Part shown: positions 8,872 to 16,964 of the stretch, piece by piece
Layout of the letters: each line of letters opens with the position of its first letter
Position numbering within the stretch: position 1 is the first letter of the stretch
Assembly (NCBI GenBank): GCA_964528645.1
Contig: CAZGSR010000009.1
Span: forward strand, 1-64,000
Source of the DNA: UBA5734 sp964528645
GTDB lineage: Bacteria; Bacillota; Clostridia; Saccharofermentanales; UBA5734
Reading direction: 5' to 3'
DNA: 64,000 bases
The notes under the pieces: model-generated
What the model was told of the DNA's origin: nothing
Databases searched by the model: none
Seen by the model: the letters and a program-made list of their open reading frames with translations, nothing else
Translations under genes and position numbers: made by a program

Positions 8872-9145
8872 AACGCAATGATCGAGAGAGTAGGCGGACG
8901 ATTATTTTGGACCCCAGAGAGGGCACAGCCACAGGCTGCAAGCTGGCCCGGTTCCAGACCCGCTGAAGTTCACTCGGGAGCAGCTGTCCTGAACGACTGG
9001 CCCTTGATGGTCGTCTGGTAGGGATAGCCGGGTCGCTCCGTTAACAGCGATTTTAGAGTGCCAGGGGCCAGATGCGATCGAAGCTGGTCTGTGGAATTCG
9101 GGTGGTACCGCGGTTTTTCCGTCCCGTTGCAGGGGCGGATTTTTT
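8872..9145 (+). promoter_or_regulatory. T-box leader controlling pheST
   Basis: About 275 nt of non-coding leader fill the gap between the MBL gene and pheS. Signs of a tRNA-sensing T-box are the stem I GA-rich segments (AGAGAGTAGG near 8885 and CAGAGAGGG near 8915), a specifier loop with TTC at 8969-8971 followed by A, the near-invariant T-box sequence GGGTGGTACCGCGG (9100-9113), and an intrinsic terminator right after it (9119-9145). The UUC specifier matches tRNA-Phe. Uncharged tRNA-Phe should stabilise the antiterminator and let pheST be transcribed. The start is taken from the promoter position. Confidence 0.9.
9119..9145 (+). terminator. T-box regulatory terminator
   Basis: Hairpin CCGTCCC / GGGGCGG with loop GTTGCA, then a T run at 9140-9145. 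Its 5' side lies just after the T-box sequence, as expected for a terminator competing with the antiterminator. Confidence 0.85.
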
Positions 9146-9185
9146 CATTTTTCGGCACTCCGAGGGAGTGCCCAGGAGGTCAGTT

Positions 9186-10223
9186 ATGTCAGATTTAAAA
9201 CAAGAACTTGCTCGCCTGCGCCATTCGTTTGACGAGGCGATCGGCGTGGTCCAGGGCCATTCGAGCCAGGCAGTCGAGCAACTGCGCGTCCAGTTCCTCG
9301 GCAAAAAAGGCGAGCTGACGTCGGTTCTGCGCGCCATGGGCTCGCTGCCAGCCGACGAGCGCCCGGCGGTCGGCCAGTTGGCCAATCAGGTGCGCGAGCA
9401 CATGGAATCTGGCCTCGAGGGTCTGCTGCAGACGATCAAAGCCAATGAACGCGAGCTGCGCCTCAAACTCGACCGGATCGATGTGACGCTGCCGGGCCAG
9501 CGTTTGCCCCAGGGGACGCGCCACCCCCTGACCAAGGTCATCGACGAAATCTGCAATGTCTTCGTTGGCATGGGCTTTTCGATCGCCGAAGGTCCGGAAG
9601 TCGAGCTCGATGAATACAATTTCGAATTGCTGCGGATCCCGGAGGGCCATCCCGCGCGCGACACGCAAGACACCTTCTACATCACGGACAACATGGTCCT
9701 GCGCACCCAGACATCGCCGGTCCAGATCCGGGTCATGAAAGAGCAAAAACCGCCGATCAAGATCGTCTGCCCGGGCAAGGTCTACCGCTCCGATGCCCTG
9801 GATGCGACCCATTCACCGATCTTCCACCAGATCGAAGGCCTCGTCGTCGACCACGGCGTCACCATGGGTGACCTGGTCGGATCACTGCAATTGTTTGCCC
9901 GCCAGATCTTTGGCGAAAAAACCGAAATTCGCCTGCGGCCCCATCATTTCCCGTTTACGGAACCGAGCTGCGAGGTCGACATCACCTGCTGGAGCTGCGG
10001 TGGCACGGGCTGTCGGACCTGCAAGGGCGAAGGCTGGATCGAGGTGCTCGGTGCCGGCATGGTCCATCCCGGTGTCCTGAGAAACTGCGGCATCGATCCG
10101 GACGTCTACAGCGGCTTTGCCTTTGGCATCGGCGTCGAACGGACCGCGATGGGCCGCTATGGCATCGATGACATCCGCAATTTCTATGAAAACGACCTGC
10201 GCTTCCTGCGCCAGTTCCGTTAA
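9186..10223 (+). CDS. pheS: Phenylalanyl-tRNA synthetase alpha subunit
   Basis: A 345-residue catalytic subunit of the alpha2-beta2 PheRS that charges tRNA-Phe. It has an N-terminal coiled coil (about 1-85) that binds tRNA, then the class II core with motif 2 (FPGKVYRSDALDATHSP-like segment near 195-215) and motif 3 (GFAFGIGVERTAMGRYGI near 305-322). A Cys cluster CWSCGGTGCRTC near 268 is common in Firmicutes PheS. The start at 9186 is set by AGGAGG at 9174-9179. The frame stays open upstream to 9072, but that would run through the T-box, so it is not used. Confidence 0.96.
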   Translation: MSDLKQELARLRHSFDEAIGVVQGHSSQAVEQLRVQFLGKKGELTSVLRAMGSLPADERPAVGQLANQVREHMESGLEGLLQTIKANERELRLKLDRIDVTLPGQRLPQGTRHPLTKVIDEICNVFVGMGFSIAEGPEVELDEYNFELLRIPEGHPARDTQDTFYITDNMVLRTQTSPVQIRVMKEQKPPIKIVCPGKVYRSDALDATHSPIFHQIEGLVVDHGVTMGDLVGSLQLFARQIFGEKTEIRLRPHHFPFTEPSCEVDITCWSCGGTGCRTCKGEGWIEVLGAGMVHPGVLRNCGIDPDVYSGFAFGIGVERTAMGRYGIDDIRNFYENDLRFLRQFR

Positions 10224-10244
10224 TCGGGGAGGAAGAAGACTGCT

Positions 10245-12665
10245 ATGAAAGTATCAATCGAATGGCTCAAGCAATACACCCCGGTCGATCTGCCGGTCAA
10301 AATGCTCACCGAAGGTCTGACGATGTCTGGTTCGAAAGTCGAAGGCGTCGAGGAACTCTTCTCCGACATCACCCGGGTGGTGACGGGCCGGATCACGAAA
10401 ATCGAGCGCCATCCGGGCGCTGACAAACTGCAGGTTTGCCAGGTCGATATCGGTTCCGAGACGCTGCAGATCATCACGGCGGCCACCAATGTGTTCGAAG
10501 GCGCTGTCATCCCGGTCGCCCTCGATGGCTCGACCCTGGCCAAGGGCCTCAAGATCAAGTCAGGCAAGCTGCGCGGCGAGCTGTCGCAGGGCATGATGTG
10601 CTCGATCGAGGAGCTCGGCCTGACCGGCGCCGATTTCCCGTCCGGCGCGGTGCATGGGATTTTCATCCTGCCGGATACGACACCATTGGGGCAGGACATT
10701 CTGGATGCTCTGAACATTCGTGACACCGTGATCGAATTCGAAATCACCTCCAATCGTGTCGACTGCTTTGCCGTCGAAGGTCTGGCTCGCGAAACAGCCG
10801 TGACGTTTGACCTGCCTTTCACTGAGGTCAGGCCCGTTGTCGAGGCGAAAAGTCCGCGCCAGTCCCAAGATCTGGCCAGTGTCGATATCACGGCCCCTGA
10901 CTTGTGCTATCGCTATGTCGGCCGGGTGGTGGAGAATGTCCGCGTCGAAACCTCGCCCGACTGGCTGCGCCGCCGCCTGCGCTGTGCCGGTATCCGGCCG
11001 ATCAACAACATCGTCGACATCACAAACTACGTCATGCTCGAGCTGGGCCAGCCGATGCATGCCTTTGACCTCGACCAGGTCGCCGGCCGCTCGATCATCG
11101 TGCGCCGGGCCGCCCCGGGTGAAGTCCTGCGCACGCTCGACAGCGTCGATCGCACCCTCGATGACCAGATGCTGGTCATCGCTGACCGGGACCGTGCCGT
11201 GGCCCTGGCCGGTGTTATGGGTGCCGAGAATTCCGAGATCACAGCCGGCACGACGACGATCCTGCTGGAATCGGCAACCTTCAATGCCCAGGCGGTGCGC
11301 CGGGCTGCCAAGCTGGTCGGACTGCGCACCGATGCCTCGTCCCGTTTTGAGAAAGGCCTCGATGTCTACAATGCCAGCCGCGCAATCGACCGGGCCTGTG
11401 AGCTGATCGAGCAACTCGGCTGTGGCGACGTGCTCCAGGGCCGGATCGATGCCTGGCCCGTCCATCCGGAAGCCGTCACCCTGCTGTGCCGGCCAGCGGT
11501 CGTCAATACATTCCTCGGCACGGCATTGGCCGCACAGGACATGAGCTCGATCCTGACCCGCCTCGGCTGCATCGTGACAGAGGTGTCCGGCGACCTCAGT
11601 GTCCAGGTGCCCAGTTTCCGGCCCGACCTCGAGAGCGAAGCCGACCTGGCTGAGGAAATCGCCCGTATCTATGGCTACAACAAGATCGAACCGACCTTGC
11701 TGTCCGGCAAACAGACCACACTCGGCGGTCGCACACCGAGCCAGAAAGCACTCGAGAAAATCAAGGACCTGATGATCGGCCAAGGCTTCTTTGAGGCTTG
11801 CACCTATTCCTTTGAAAGTCCGCGCGAACTCGACAAGCTGTTGCTGCCAGAAAACCATCCCCTGCGCCAGGTGGTCACGATCCAGAATCCACTCGGCGAA
11901 GATTATTCGATCATGCGCCCCTCGATGGTGCCCAGCCTGCTGGAAATGGCTTCGACCAACTGGAACCGCTCCGTCGACGAAGGGCGCCTGTTCGAGCTGG
12001 CCTACACCTACCAGCCCAGACAAGTGCCGATGACGGAGCTGCCAGATGAAAAACTGCACCTCGCAGCGGTCTTGTTTGACGAGACTCAGAAAGGCAAAGG
12101 GGCGGCCAATTTCCTGGCCATGAAAGGCGTCATCGAAGAAGTCTTTCTCCACTTGGGCCTGAACGACGTGACCTTCCAACGGGCGGAAGAGACGCCGTGG
12201 CTCCATCCGGGCCAGAGTGCCCAGATCCGGATCGGCCAGGACATCGCAGGTACCATCGGCGTCGTCCATCCCGATGTGGCGGAACGCTTTGCCGCTCCTT
12301 CGGGCACCGTGCTGCTCGACCTGCTCGCTGACGTCGTGCTTTCGCGCCGCAGCGACAAACGGGAGTACCAGCCACTGCCCAAGTTCCCGGCCGTGACCCG
12401 TGACCTCGCCCTGCTCGTTGACAACGACATCCTCGTGGCCGACCTTCAGGACGCGATCCGGTCCTCCGGTGGCAAAAACCTCGAGTCGGTCCGCTTGTTT
12501 GATGTCTACAGCGGCAAGCAAGTGCCGGAAGGGAAGAAGTCGATCGCATTCAGCCTCGTCTTCCGCTCCGCTGAAAAGACCCTCAGCGATGATGAAATCA
12601 CCCCGGCGATCAAGAAAATCCTGAAAAAACTGGAGGCGGATTTTGCCGCCCAGCTGCGAGAATGA
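10245..12665 (+). CDS. pheT: Phenylalanyl-tRNA synthetase beta subunit
   Basis: An 806-residue beta subunit, the usual size for the long bacterial form. In order: an EMAP-like tRNA-binding domain (about 40-150), B3/B4 editing domain (about 205-390, which removes mischarged Tyr), B5 DNA-binding-like domain (about 400-475), a catalytic-like core lacking activity, and the C-terminal anticodon-binding FDX-ACB domain (about 712-806, PKFPAVTRDLALLVD at its start). It is 21 nt after pheS with a GGGGAGGAA ribosome site, and is controlled by the same T-box. Confidence 0.96.
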   Translation: MKVSIEWLKQYTPVDLPVKMLTEGLTMSGSKVEGVEELFSDITRVVTGRITKIERHPGADKLQVCQVDIGSETLQIITAATNVFEGAVIPVALDGSTLAKGLKIKSGKLRGELSQGMMCSIEELGLTGADFPSGAVHGIFILPDTTPLGQDILDALNIRDTVIEFEITSNRVDCFAVEGLARETAVTFDLPFTEVRPVVEAKSPRQSQDLASVDITAPDLCYRYVGRVVENVRVETSPDWLRRRLRCAGIRPINNIVDITNYVMLELGQPMHAFDLDQVAGRSIIVRRAAPGEVLRTLDSVDRTLDDQMLVIADRDRAVALAGVMGAENSEITAGTTTILLESATFNAQAVRRAAKLVGLRTDASSRFEKGLDVYNASRAIDRACELIEQLGCGDVLQGRIDAWPVHPEAVTLLCRPAVVNTFLGTALAAQDMSSILTRLGCIVTEVSGDLSVQVPSFRPDLESEADLAEEIARIYGYNKIEPTLLSGKQTTLGGRTPSQKALEKIKDLMIGQGFFEACTYSFESPRELDKLLLPENHPLRQVVTIQNPLGEDYSIMRPSMVPSLLEMASTNWNRSVDEGRLFELAYTYQPRQVPMTELPDEKLHLAAVLFDETQKGKGAANFLAMKGVIEEVFLHLGLNDVTFQRAEETPWLHPGQSAQIRIGQDIAGTIGVVHPDVAERFAAPSGTVLLDLLADVVLSRRSDKREYQPLPKFPAVTRDLALLVDNDILVADLQDAIRSSGGKNLESVRLFDVYSGKQVPEGKKSIAFSLVFRSAEKTLSDDEITPAIKKILKKLEADFAAQLRE

Positions 12666-12671
12666 TTTTTC

Positions 12672-12700
12672 TTGCATAAATATTTAGATTGCTGTATAAA
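12672..12700 (+). promoter_or_regulatory. Predicted strong promoter of the amino-acid ABC importer
   Basis: TTGCAT (12672-12677), 17-bp spacer, TATAAA (12695-12700), inside a markedly AT-rich 90-bp gap that stands out from the GC-rich surroundings. Confidence 0.7.
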
Positions 12701-12752
12701 ATAATTTTGATTATAAAATATCCTTGAAAAAGGAAAGAATGGAGAACATGAC

Positions 12753-13535
12753 ATGAAATTCACCACACGTTTAGCTGCTCTCGTTCTTGTTCTGGCCCTG
12801 GCCTTCTCAATGGCTGCCTGTGCCGCAGCAGAAGTCAAAATCGCCACCAAGGCTGATCTCGATGGCAAAGTGATCGGTACCCAGCTCGGGACCACCGGTG
12901 ACACCATCGCCAATGAACAAGTCAAAGCCAAATCAGTCGAAGCCTTCAAACTCTTCGTCGATGCCGTCCAGTCCCTGAAGCAGAAAAAGGTTGACGCCGT
13001 CATCATGGACCGCTTCACCGCGGAAGTCTTCACCAAGCAGAATACCGACCTCGAAATCGTCACGGTTGGCTTCGATGCCGAAGAATACGCCATCGCCGTG
13101 GACAAGGGCAACAGCGAGCTGCTGGCCAAAGTCAATGAAGTCCTGGCTGAAATGAAGGCCAATGGCGCCCTCGAAGCGTCGGTCAATGCCCATGCGGATG
13201 AGTCCGGTAGCCTGCCGGACCTCAATGTTGGTGCTGCCGGTGGCAAGCTGGTCATGGGCACGAGCGCTGGCTTCCCGCCGTTTGAATACCTCGATGACAA
13301 GAACCAGGTCGTCGGTGTCGACGTCGACATCATGGCCGCCGTTGCCAAGAAGCTCGACATGGAGCTGGTGGTCGAGAACATGGACTTTGACGGCCTGATC
13401 CCGGCCCTCAATGGCGGCAAGATCGTAGCCATCGCTGCCGGCATGACCGTGACCGACGAGCGCAAAGTCAATGTCGATTTCTCGGAAACCTACTTTGACG
13501 CTTCCCAGGTGGTCGTTGTCCGCAAAGCCCAGTAA
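12753..13535 (+). CDS. Amino-acid-binding lipoprotein, circularly permuted SBP family 3
   Basis: A 260-residue secreted lipoprotein: signal helix 7-19 and lipobox SMAAC with the lipid-bearing Cys at 23. It should capture a polar amino acid for the permease and ATPase that follow. The domain order is unusual. Residues 28-146 are what is normally the second lobe plus the C-terminal return (DLDGKVIGTQLGTTGD, VDAVIMD, EEYAIAVDKGN). After a linker (147-164) come residues 165-258, normally the N-terminal half (GKLVMGTSAGFPPFEY, DGLIPALNGGKI, AAGMTVTDERK, ending SQVVVVRK). All pieces are present once and in one frame, so this reads as a circular permutation with the cut at the lobe hinge, not a truncation. 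GGAGA lies 7 nt before the ATG. Confidence 0.9.
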   Translation: MKFTTRLAALVLVLALAFSMAACAAAEVKIATKADLDGKVIGTQLGTTGDTIANEQVKAKSVEAFKLFVDAVQSLKQKKVDAVIMDRFTAEVFTKQNTDLEIVTVGFDAEEYAIAVDKGNSELLAKVNEVLAEMKANGALEASVNAHADESGSLPDLNVGAAGGKLVMGTSAGFPPFEYLDDKNQVVGVDVDIMAAVAKKLDMELVVENMDFDGLIPALNGGKIVAIAAGMTVTDERKVNVDFSETYFDASQVVVVRKAQ

Positions 13536-13554
13536 TCGTTCGAACAATCCATTG

Positions 13555-13593
13555 GGCCGGTCCGGGCAGATCCTGCCGGACCGGCCTCTTTTT
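13555..13593 (+). terminator. Terminator/attenuator between binding protein and permease genes
   Basis: A strong hairpin, GGCCGGTCC-GGGCAG (13555-13569) against CTGCC-GGACCGGCC (13573-13586), then TCTTTTT. It should stop most transcripts after the binding protein gene and so give an excess of that protein over the membrane parts. Confidence 0.85.
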
Positions 13594-13615
13594 ACAGATC
13601 AGGAGGCGGTGTACC

Positions 13616-14434
13616 ATGCCATCGGACCAGATCAAGTACAAACGCTGGGGTGTCACCCTGACCCTCGCAGGCCTCGCTCTGGTGGCGGCCATTTCTGTGC
13701 TGGTTGCTTTCCAGGACCAGCTGGGAATCCAGTCGGCGCTGCTCCAGACACTTCAGACCAATTTTTATAACGATTTCATCAAGGCCGACCGCTACCTGCT
13801 CCTGGTCAATGGTCTTTTGGTCACGCTCCAGATCACGGTATTTTCCGTTATAGCCGGCACCTTCATCGGCCTCTTTCTGGCCCTGGTCAAGGTGCTCGAG
13901 GGCAACGGCAAATACATCTTCTTTCTGACCCGTTTTACCAACATCTACCTGACGGTCATCCGCGGCACACCAGTGGTTGTCCAGCTGATGATCATCTATT
14001 ATGGGATTTTTGCCTCGGTCAACATCGACAAGATCTTTGTCGCGATCCTGGCTTTTTCGATCAATAGCGGCGCCTATGTCGCTGAGATTATTCGCGCTGG
14101 CATCCTGGCGGTCGATCGCGGCCAGATGGAAGCAGGCCGGACGCTGGGCTTGCCCTATGCCACCACAATGAAAAAGATCATTTTACCCCAGGCCTTTAAA
14201 AACATCCTGCCGGCTCTGTTCAACGAATTGATCACCCTTTTGAAGGAAACATCCGTGGCTGCCTTCATTGCAGTGGCTGATCTGACCCGTTCTGGTGACA
14301 TGATCCGTGCCAAGACGTATGACCCGTTCCTGCCGCTCTTTGCCGTAGCCGTCATTTACCTGGTCCTGGTTGTTGGTCTGACCCAACTGGTGGGCCGTCT
14401 GGAAAGGAGACTCCGCCGCAGTGATAACCGTTAA
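13616..14434 (+). CDS. Amino-acid ABC transporter permease
   Basis: A 272-residue inner membrane permease of the HisM/GlnP family with about five helices. The EAA loop, which docks the ATPase, is seen in EAGRTLGLPYATTMKKIIL near residues 171-189, and the family segment VIRGTPVVVQLMIIYYGIF near 116-134. It forms the channel with the ATPase encoded downstream. AGGAGG at 13601-13606 is 9 nt before the ATG. Its 3' end overlaps the ATPase start by 14 nt. Confidence 0.95.
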   Translation: MPSDQIKYKRWGVTLTLAGLALVAAISVLVAFQDQLGIQSALLQTLQTNFYNDFIKADRYLLLVNGLLVTLQITVFSVIAGTFIGLFLALVKVLEGNGKYIFFLTRFTNIYLTVIRGTPVVVQLMIIYYGIFASVNIDKIFVAILAFSINSGAYVAEIIRAGILAVDRGQMEAGRTLGLPYATTMKKIILPQAFKNILPALFNELITLLKETSVAAFIAVADLTRSGDMIRAKTYDPFLPLFAVAVIYLVLVVGLTQLVGRLERRLRRSDNR

Positions 14435-15149
14435 AAATCTATTCAAGGATTTCGGCGAGGTCAAGGTCCTCAAGGATATCTGTGCCACCATCAACGAGGG
14501 AGAGAAAATCGCCGTGATCGGGCCTTCCGGCTCGGGTAAAAGCACCTTTCTGCGCTGTCTGAACATGCTCGACTTGCCGACTGCCGGCACGATCATCGTC
14601 GATGGCCAGGAAATCACGGCCCCCGGTGTGGATCTGAACAAAGTCCGGGCCAAAATGGGCATGGTCTTCCAGCATTTCAATTTGTTCCCGCACTTGACGG
14701 TGCTGGAGAACATCACGCTGGCACCGACGACACTCGGCCTGATGACCGCCGAGCAGGCGAAGGACAAGGCCTATGCCTTGCTCGACCGGGTTGGTCTGAG
14801 GGAAAAAGCCGATGTCTACCCGATCAAATTGTCCGGCGGCCAGAAGCAGCGCATCGCCATCGCCCGCGCCCTGGCGATGAATCCGGAGATCATGCTCTTT
14901 GACGAACCGACCTCGGCGCTCGATCCGGAAATGATTGGCGAGGTGCTCGATGTCATGCAGGAGCTGGCCGAGGAAGGCATGACCATGGTGGTCGTGACTC
15001 ACGAAATGGGCTTTGCCCGCCGGGTCGCGAACCGAGTGCTTTTCATGGACGAAGGCCGGATCGCCGAGGAAGGCTCACCAAAAGACATCTTCGAAAATCC
15101 GCAGAATCCACGCACCAAAGAGTTTTTGTCGAAGGTGCTCACCCACTGA
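14421..15149 (+). CDS. Amino-acid ABC transporter ATP-binding protein
   Basis: A 242-residue ATPase of the GlnQ/HisP group that powers the importer. Walker A GPSGSGKST is at about 34-42, the Q-loop in FQHFNLFPHLTVLEN near 75-90, signature LSGGQKQRIAIARAL near 136-150, and Walker B IMLFDEPTSALDPE near 157-170. It starts with GTG inside the permease gene, 10 nt after GGAAAGGAGA. Confidence 0.96.
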   Translation: MITVKNLFKDFGEVKVLKDICATINEGEKIAVIGPSGSGKSTFLRCLNMLDLPTAGTIIVDGQEITAPGVDLNKVRAKMGMVFQHFNLFPHLTVLENITLAPTTLGLMTAEQAKDKAYALLDRVGLREKADVYPIKLSGGQKQRIAIARALAMNPEIMLFDEPTSALDPEMIGEVLDVMQELAEEGMTMVVVTHEMGFARRVANRVLFMDEGRIAEEGSPKDIFENPQNPRTKEFLSKVLTH

Positions 15150-15161
15150 AGCGGGGCTAAA

Positions 15162-15190
15162 ACCGGCTGGCCGAGCCGGTCTTGCGTTTT
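15162..15190 (+). terminator. Probable terminator after the ABC importer operon
   Basis: Stem ACCGGCT / AGCCGGT with a 5-nt loop, followed by the imperfect T-rich tail CTTGCGTTTT. The tail is weak, so termination may be partial. Confidence 0.5.
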
Positions 15191-15203
15191 GACTGCTCGC
15201 AGC

Positions 15204-15240
15204 CCCTGTCGAATTTGGTCGCGTTTTGACGCACGAATCC
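15204..15240 (+). promoter_or_regulatory. 37-bp conserved element upstream of the pseudopilin operon
   Basis: This element is 30/37 identical to 39783-39819 upstream of comM-dprA. Its conserved ends are CCCTGTCGAATT and ACGAATCC, with a TTTTG core. Two CGAAT repeats start 24 bp apart in both copies, leaving about 18 bp between them, which resembles a -35/-10 pair for an alternative sigma factor. It ends 53 bp before the first pseudopilin start codon. A role as promoter or operator is inferred. Confidence 0.55.
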
Positions 15241-15293
15241 CCCCTTTTGATCTCACACCCTCTGGTACGCTAGGCACCAGGGGGTGTTTTGTC

Positions 15294-15554
15294 ATGGCAC
15301 AGAGTTTACAGGCCGCACTGGTGGTTCCCGTCGTCCTCTCAGCGCTGGCCGGGATGACAGGTCTGATCTTGCCCGTCCTGAAAACACAGGAGCAGGCTGC
15401 GCGGCAGTGTGTGATCGAGCAGCACGACCAGCTGACATTGGAGTCCCTTTACCAGATCCCTGTGGCTGAACGCACAGCCCTGCTGACCAGCCCGCAACAA
15501 GTGGTTGCCTGGCTGGCCCTGGCCGAAGACATCATCGGCCTGATCGAACGGTGA
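15294..15554 (+). CDS. Small TadE-like pseudopilin/membrane protein
   Basis: An 86-residue protein. A hydrophobic helix covers about residues 6-28 (starting SLQAALVVPVVLSALAG), very close to the N-terminus. The rest is a short soluble tail with one Cys. The helix pattern resembles the N-terminal segment of TadE-like minor pilins, but it lacks a long basic leader. The frame is open upstream to 15189; I use the ATG at 15294 because AGGGGG lies about 9 nt before it and the conserved 37-bp element lies inside the longer version. It is the first gene of a three-gene operon. Confidence 0.7.
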   Translation: MAQSLQAALVVPVVLSALAGMTGLILPVLKTQEQAARQCVIEQHDQLTLESLYQIPVAERTALLTSPQQVVAWLALAEDIIGLIER

Positions 15555-15566
15555 GTGGAGGGTATT

Positions 15567-16964
15567 ATGCTGATCTCGATGCGGCGACAATGTGGTGCGC
15601 TCAGCCTGCTTCTGATCGTCATCATCCTGCCGCTGCTTTTGGTATTTGCCACTGGACTGGGTATTGCCCGGCGTTTCAACGATGAGGCTTATCTGGTCCG
15701 GGCGATGCGACAGCAGCTGTCAAGTAGCCTTTCCGCTTACGATCGGGATTTGTACCAGCAGTTTGGTGTGTTCGGTGTGCCTGTTGATCGTCTCGAGACC
15801 TCTGTCTTTCGCACCCTGGTTCCAGACCGGTTTGCAAAATCGACGGCTGAACTGTCAGTTGCCACGGATGTGCTCGATCCGACCGCGCTGGAAAGTCAGA
15901 TCACTCGCACCATGAAGCTGCGCCTGCCTGCTCTCTGGCTGGACCAGGTATACCGGCTGACGGGTTTGCCAGATGGATCTGAGTGGCTGGCCCAGGTTGA
16001 TCTGGGCCGGTTCGCTGGTGCCCAGGCCCAAGAAAAGGCACTCGCTGCTGGTGATAAGGTCCTGTCAGATGGAAACCTGCCGGAGGATCTGGCCGGTCAA
16101 TTGGCGGATCTGGTCCGGGAGAGCCTGGACCAGGTCACAGAGGAGGACAAGCTCGAGGTCCTCGAAGATACCTTGGACTGGCTCGGCGACCTGGCTGGAC
16201 AACGCTCCGTCCTGGCAGCTCTGCCGGATGGCTCCCACTGGTTGTCCGGCCTGGCGGGCTGGATGGACGCTCTGGCTTCCGGCCCCGAGTCGCCTCTGGT
16301 ACAGAAGGCTGGCCTGGCCGAGTACTGCCTGGCCTATCTGACTGCAGCCGTCACTGTGCGCCAGGAGGATGGCAAGCGCGAACCACTTCAGACCATCAGT
16401 GGCCTGGATCTGACGGATCTGGCCCAGGTCCGACCGGCTGAAATCGAGCGAATCATCACGGCAACAGAGGACCCGGATGCTGCCCGGCACCAAGTTCAAA
16501 CCGTTCTGGTGGCTGCCCGCAGCGTGATTCAACTGGCTGCCATTCTGGCAGATCCGGATGAAATGGCCCTGTTGCGTGCCCAGGCTGTCACGCTGGTGGC
16601 CATTCTGGCCGGTGCAACCGGCATCATGCTCGAGCCAGAGAGCATCACGTCTGTCCTGGCTCTGGGTCAGGCTATTGCCCGCGGCAATGAGGATGTCACG
16701 GCGCTACTCGCAGGCCAGTCGATCCGCCTGGTTCCACCATCCCTGCTGGATCAGCCTCTGGTGGTCTCCTATGCTGACCATCTGCGCCTGATGCTGTGGA
16801 TCCTGCCGACTGATACGCTGCTGGAGCGAATCGGGACGTGCATCCGGCGCACATTCCCCGAGGATTACGCCGTCGGCGTCCAGTTTCGCGTCCAACCTCC
16901 GGCCAGATCGACCCTGATAAATCCGTCAGGGTTGGTCATGGAGCTGTCTTATGCGATTGAATAG
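15567..16964 (+). CDS. TadG/DUF5702-like surface protein
   Basis: A 465-residue protein with one N-terminal membrane helix (about residues 9-31, GALSLLLIVIILPLLLVF) and a long outer domain rich in Leu, Asp and Ala. The layout matches TadG-like or DUF5702 proteins of clostridial tad-type clusters, which are thought to be processed like pilins or to anchor pili. I recognise no catalytic motif. The ATG at 15567 follows GGAGGG closely; the GTG at 15555 is possible but has no ribosome site. It starts 12 nt after the previous stop and overlaps the next gene by 14 nt. Confidence 0.65.
   Translation: MLISMRRQCGALSLLLIVIILPLLLVFATGLGIARRFNDEAYLVRAMRQQLSSSLSAYDRDLYQQFGVFGVPVDRLETSVFRTLVPDRFAKSTAELSVATDVLDPTALESQITRTMKLRLPALWLDQVYRLTGLPDGSEWLAQVDLGRFAGAQAQEKALAAGDKVLSDGNLPEDLAGQLADLVRESLDQVTEEDKLEVLEDTLDWLGDLAGQRSVLAALPDGSHWLSGLAGWMDALASGPESPLVQKAGLAEYCLAYLTAAVTVRQEDGKREPLQTISGLDLTDLAQVRPAEIERIITATEDPDAARHQVQTVLVAARSVIQLAAILADPDEMALLRAQAVTLVAILAGATGIMLEPESITSVLALGQAIARGNEDVTALLAGQSIRLVPPSLLDQPLVVSYADHLRLMLWILPTDTLLERIGTCIRRTFPEDYAVGVQFRVQPPARSTLINPSGLVMELSYAIE

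Noticed and set aside
9072..9185. Upstream extension of pheS
   Set aside because: It would translate the T-box core and terminator. AGGAGG before 9186 marks the real start.
10560..12677. 705-codon - strand frame inside pheT
   Set aside because: Shadow of pheT. Long antisense frames are common in GC-rich genes with this codon bias. Many such frames lie opposite real genes here (for example 18187-19998 opposite secA) and none shows a known motif.
15204..15240. Match of the 37-bp element to the Bacillus sigma-H consensus
   Set aside because: GAAT fits the -10, but the -35 part lacks AGGA and the spacing is about 4 bp too long. The resemblance to sigma-H or ComX promoters is only suggestive.
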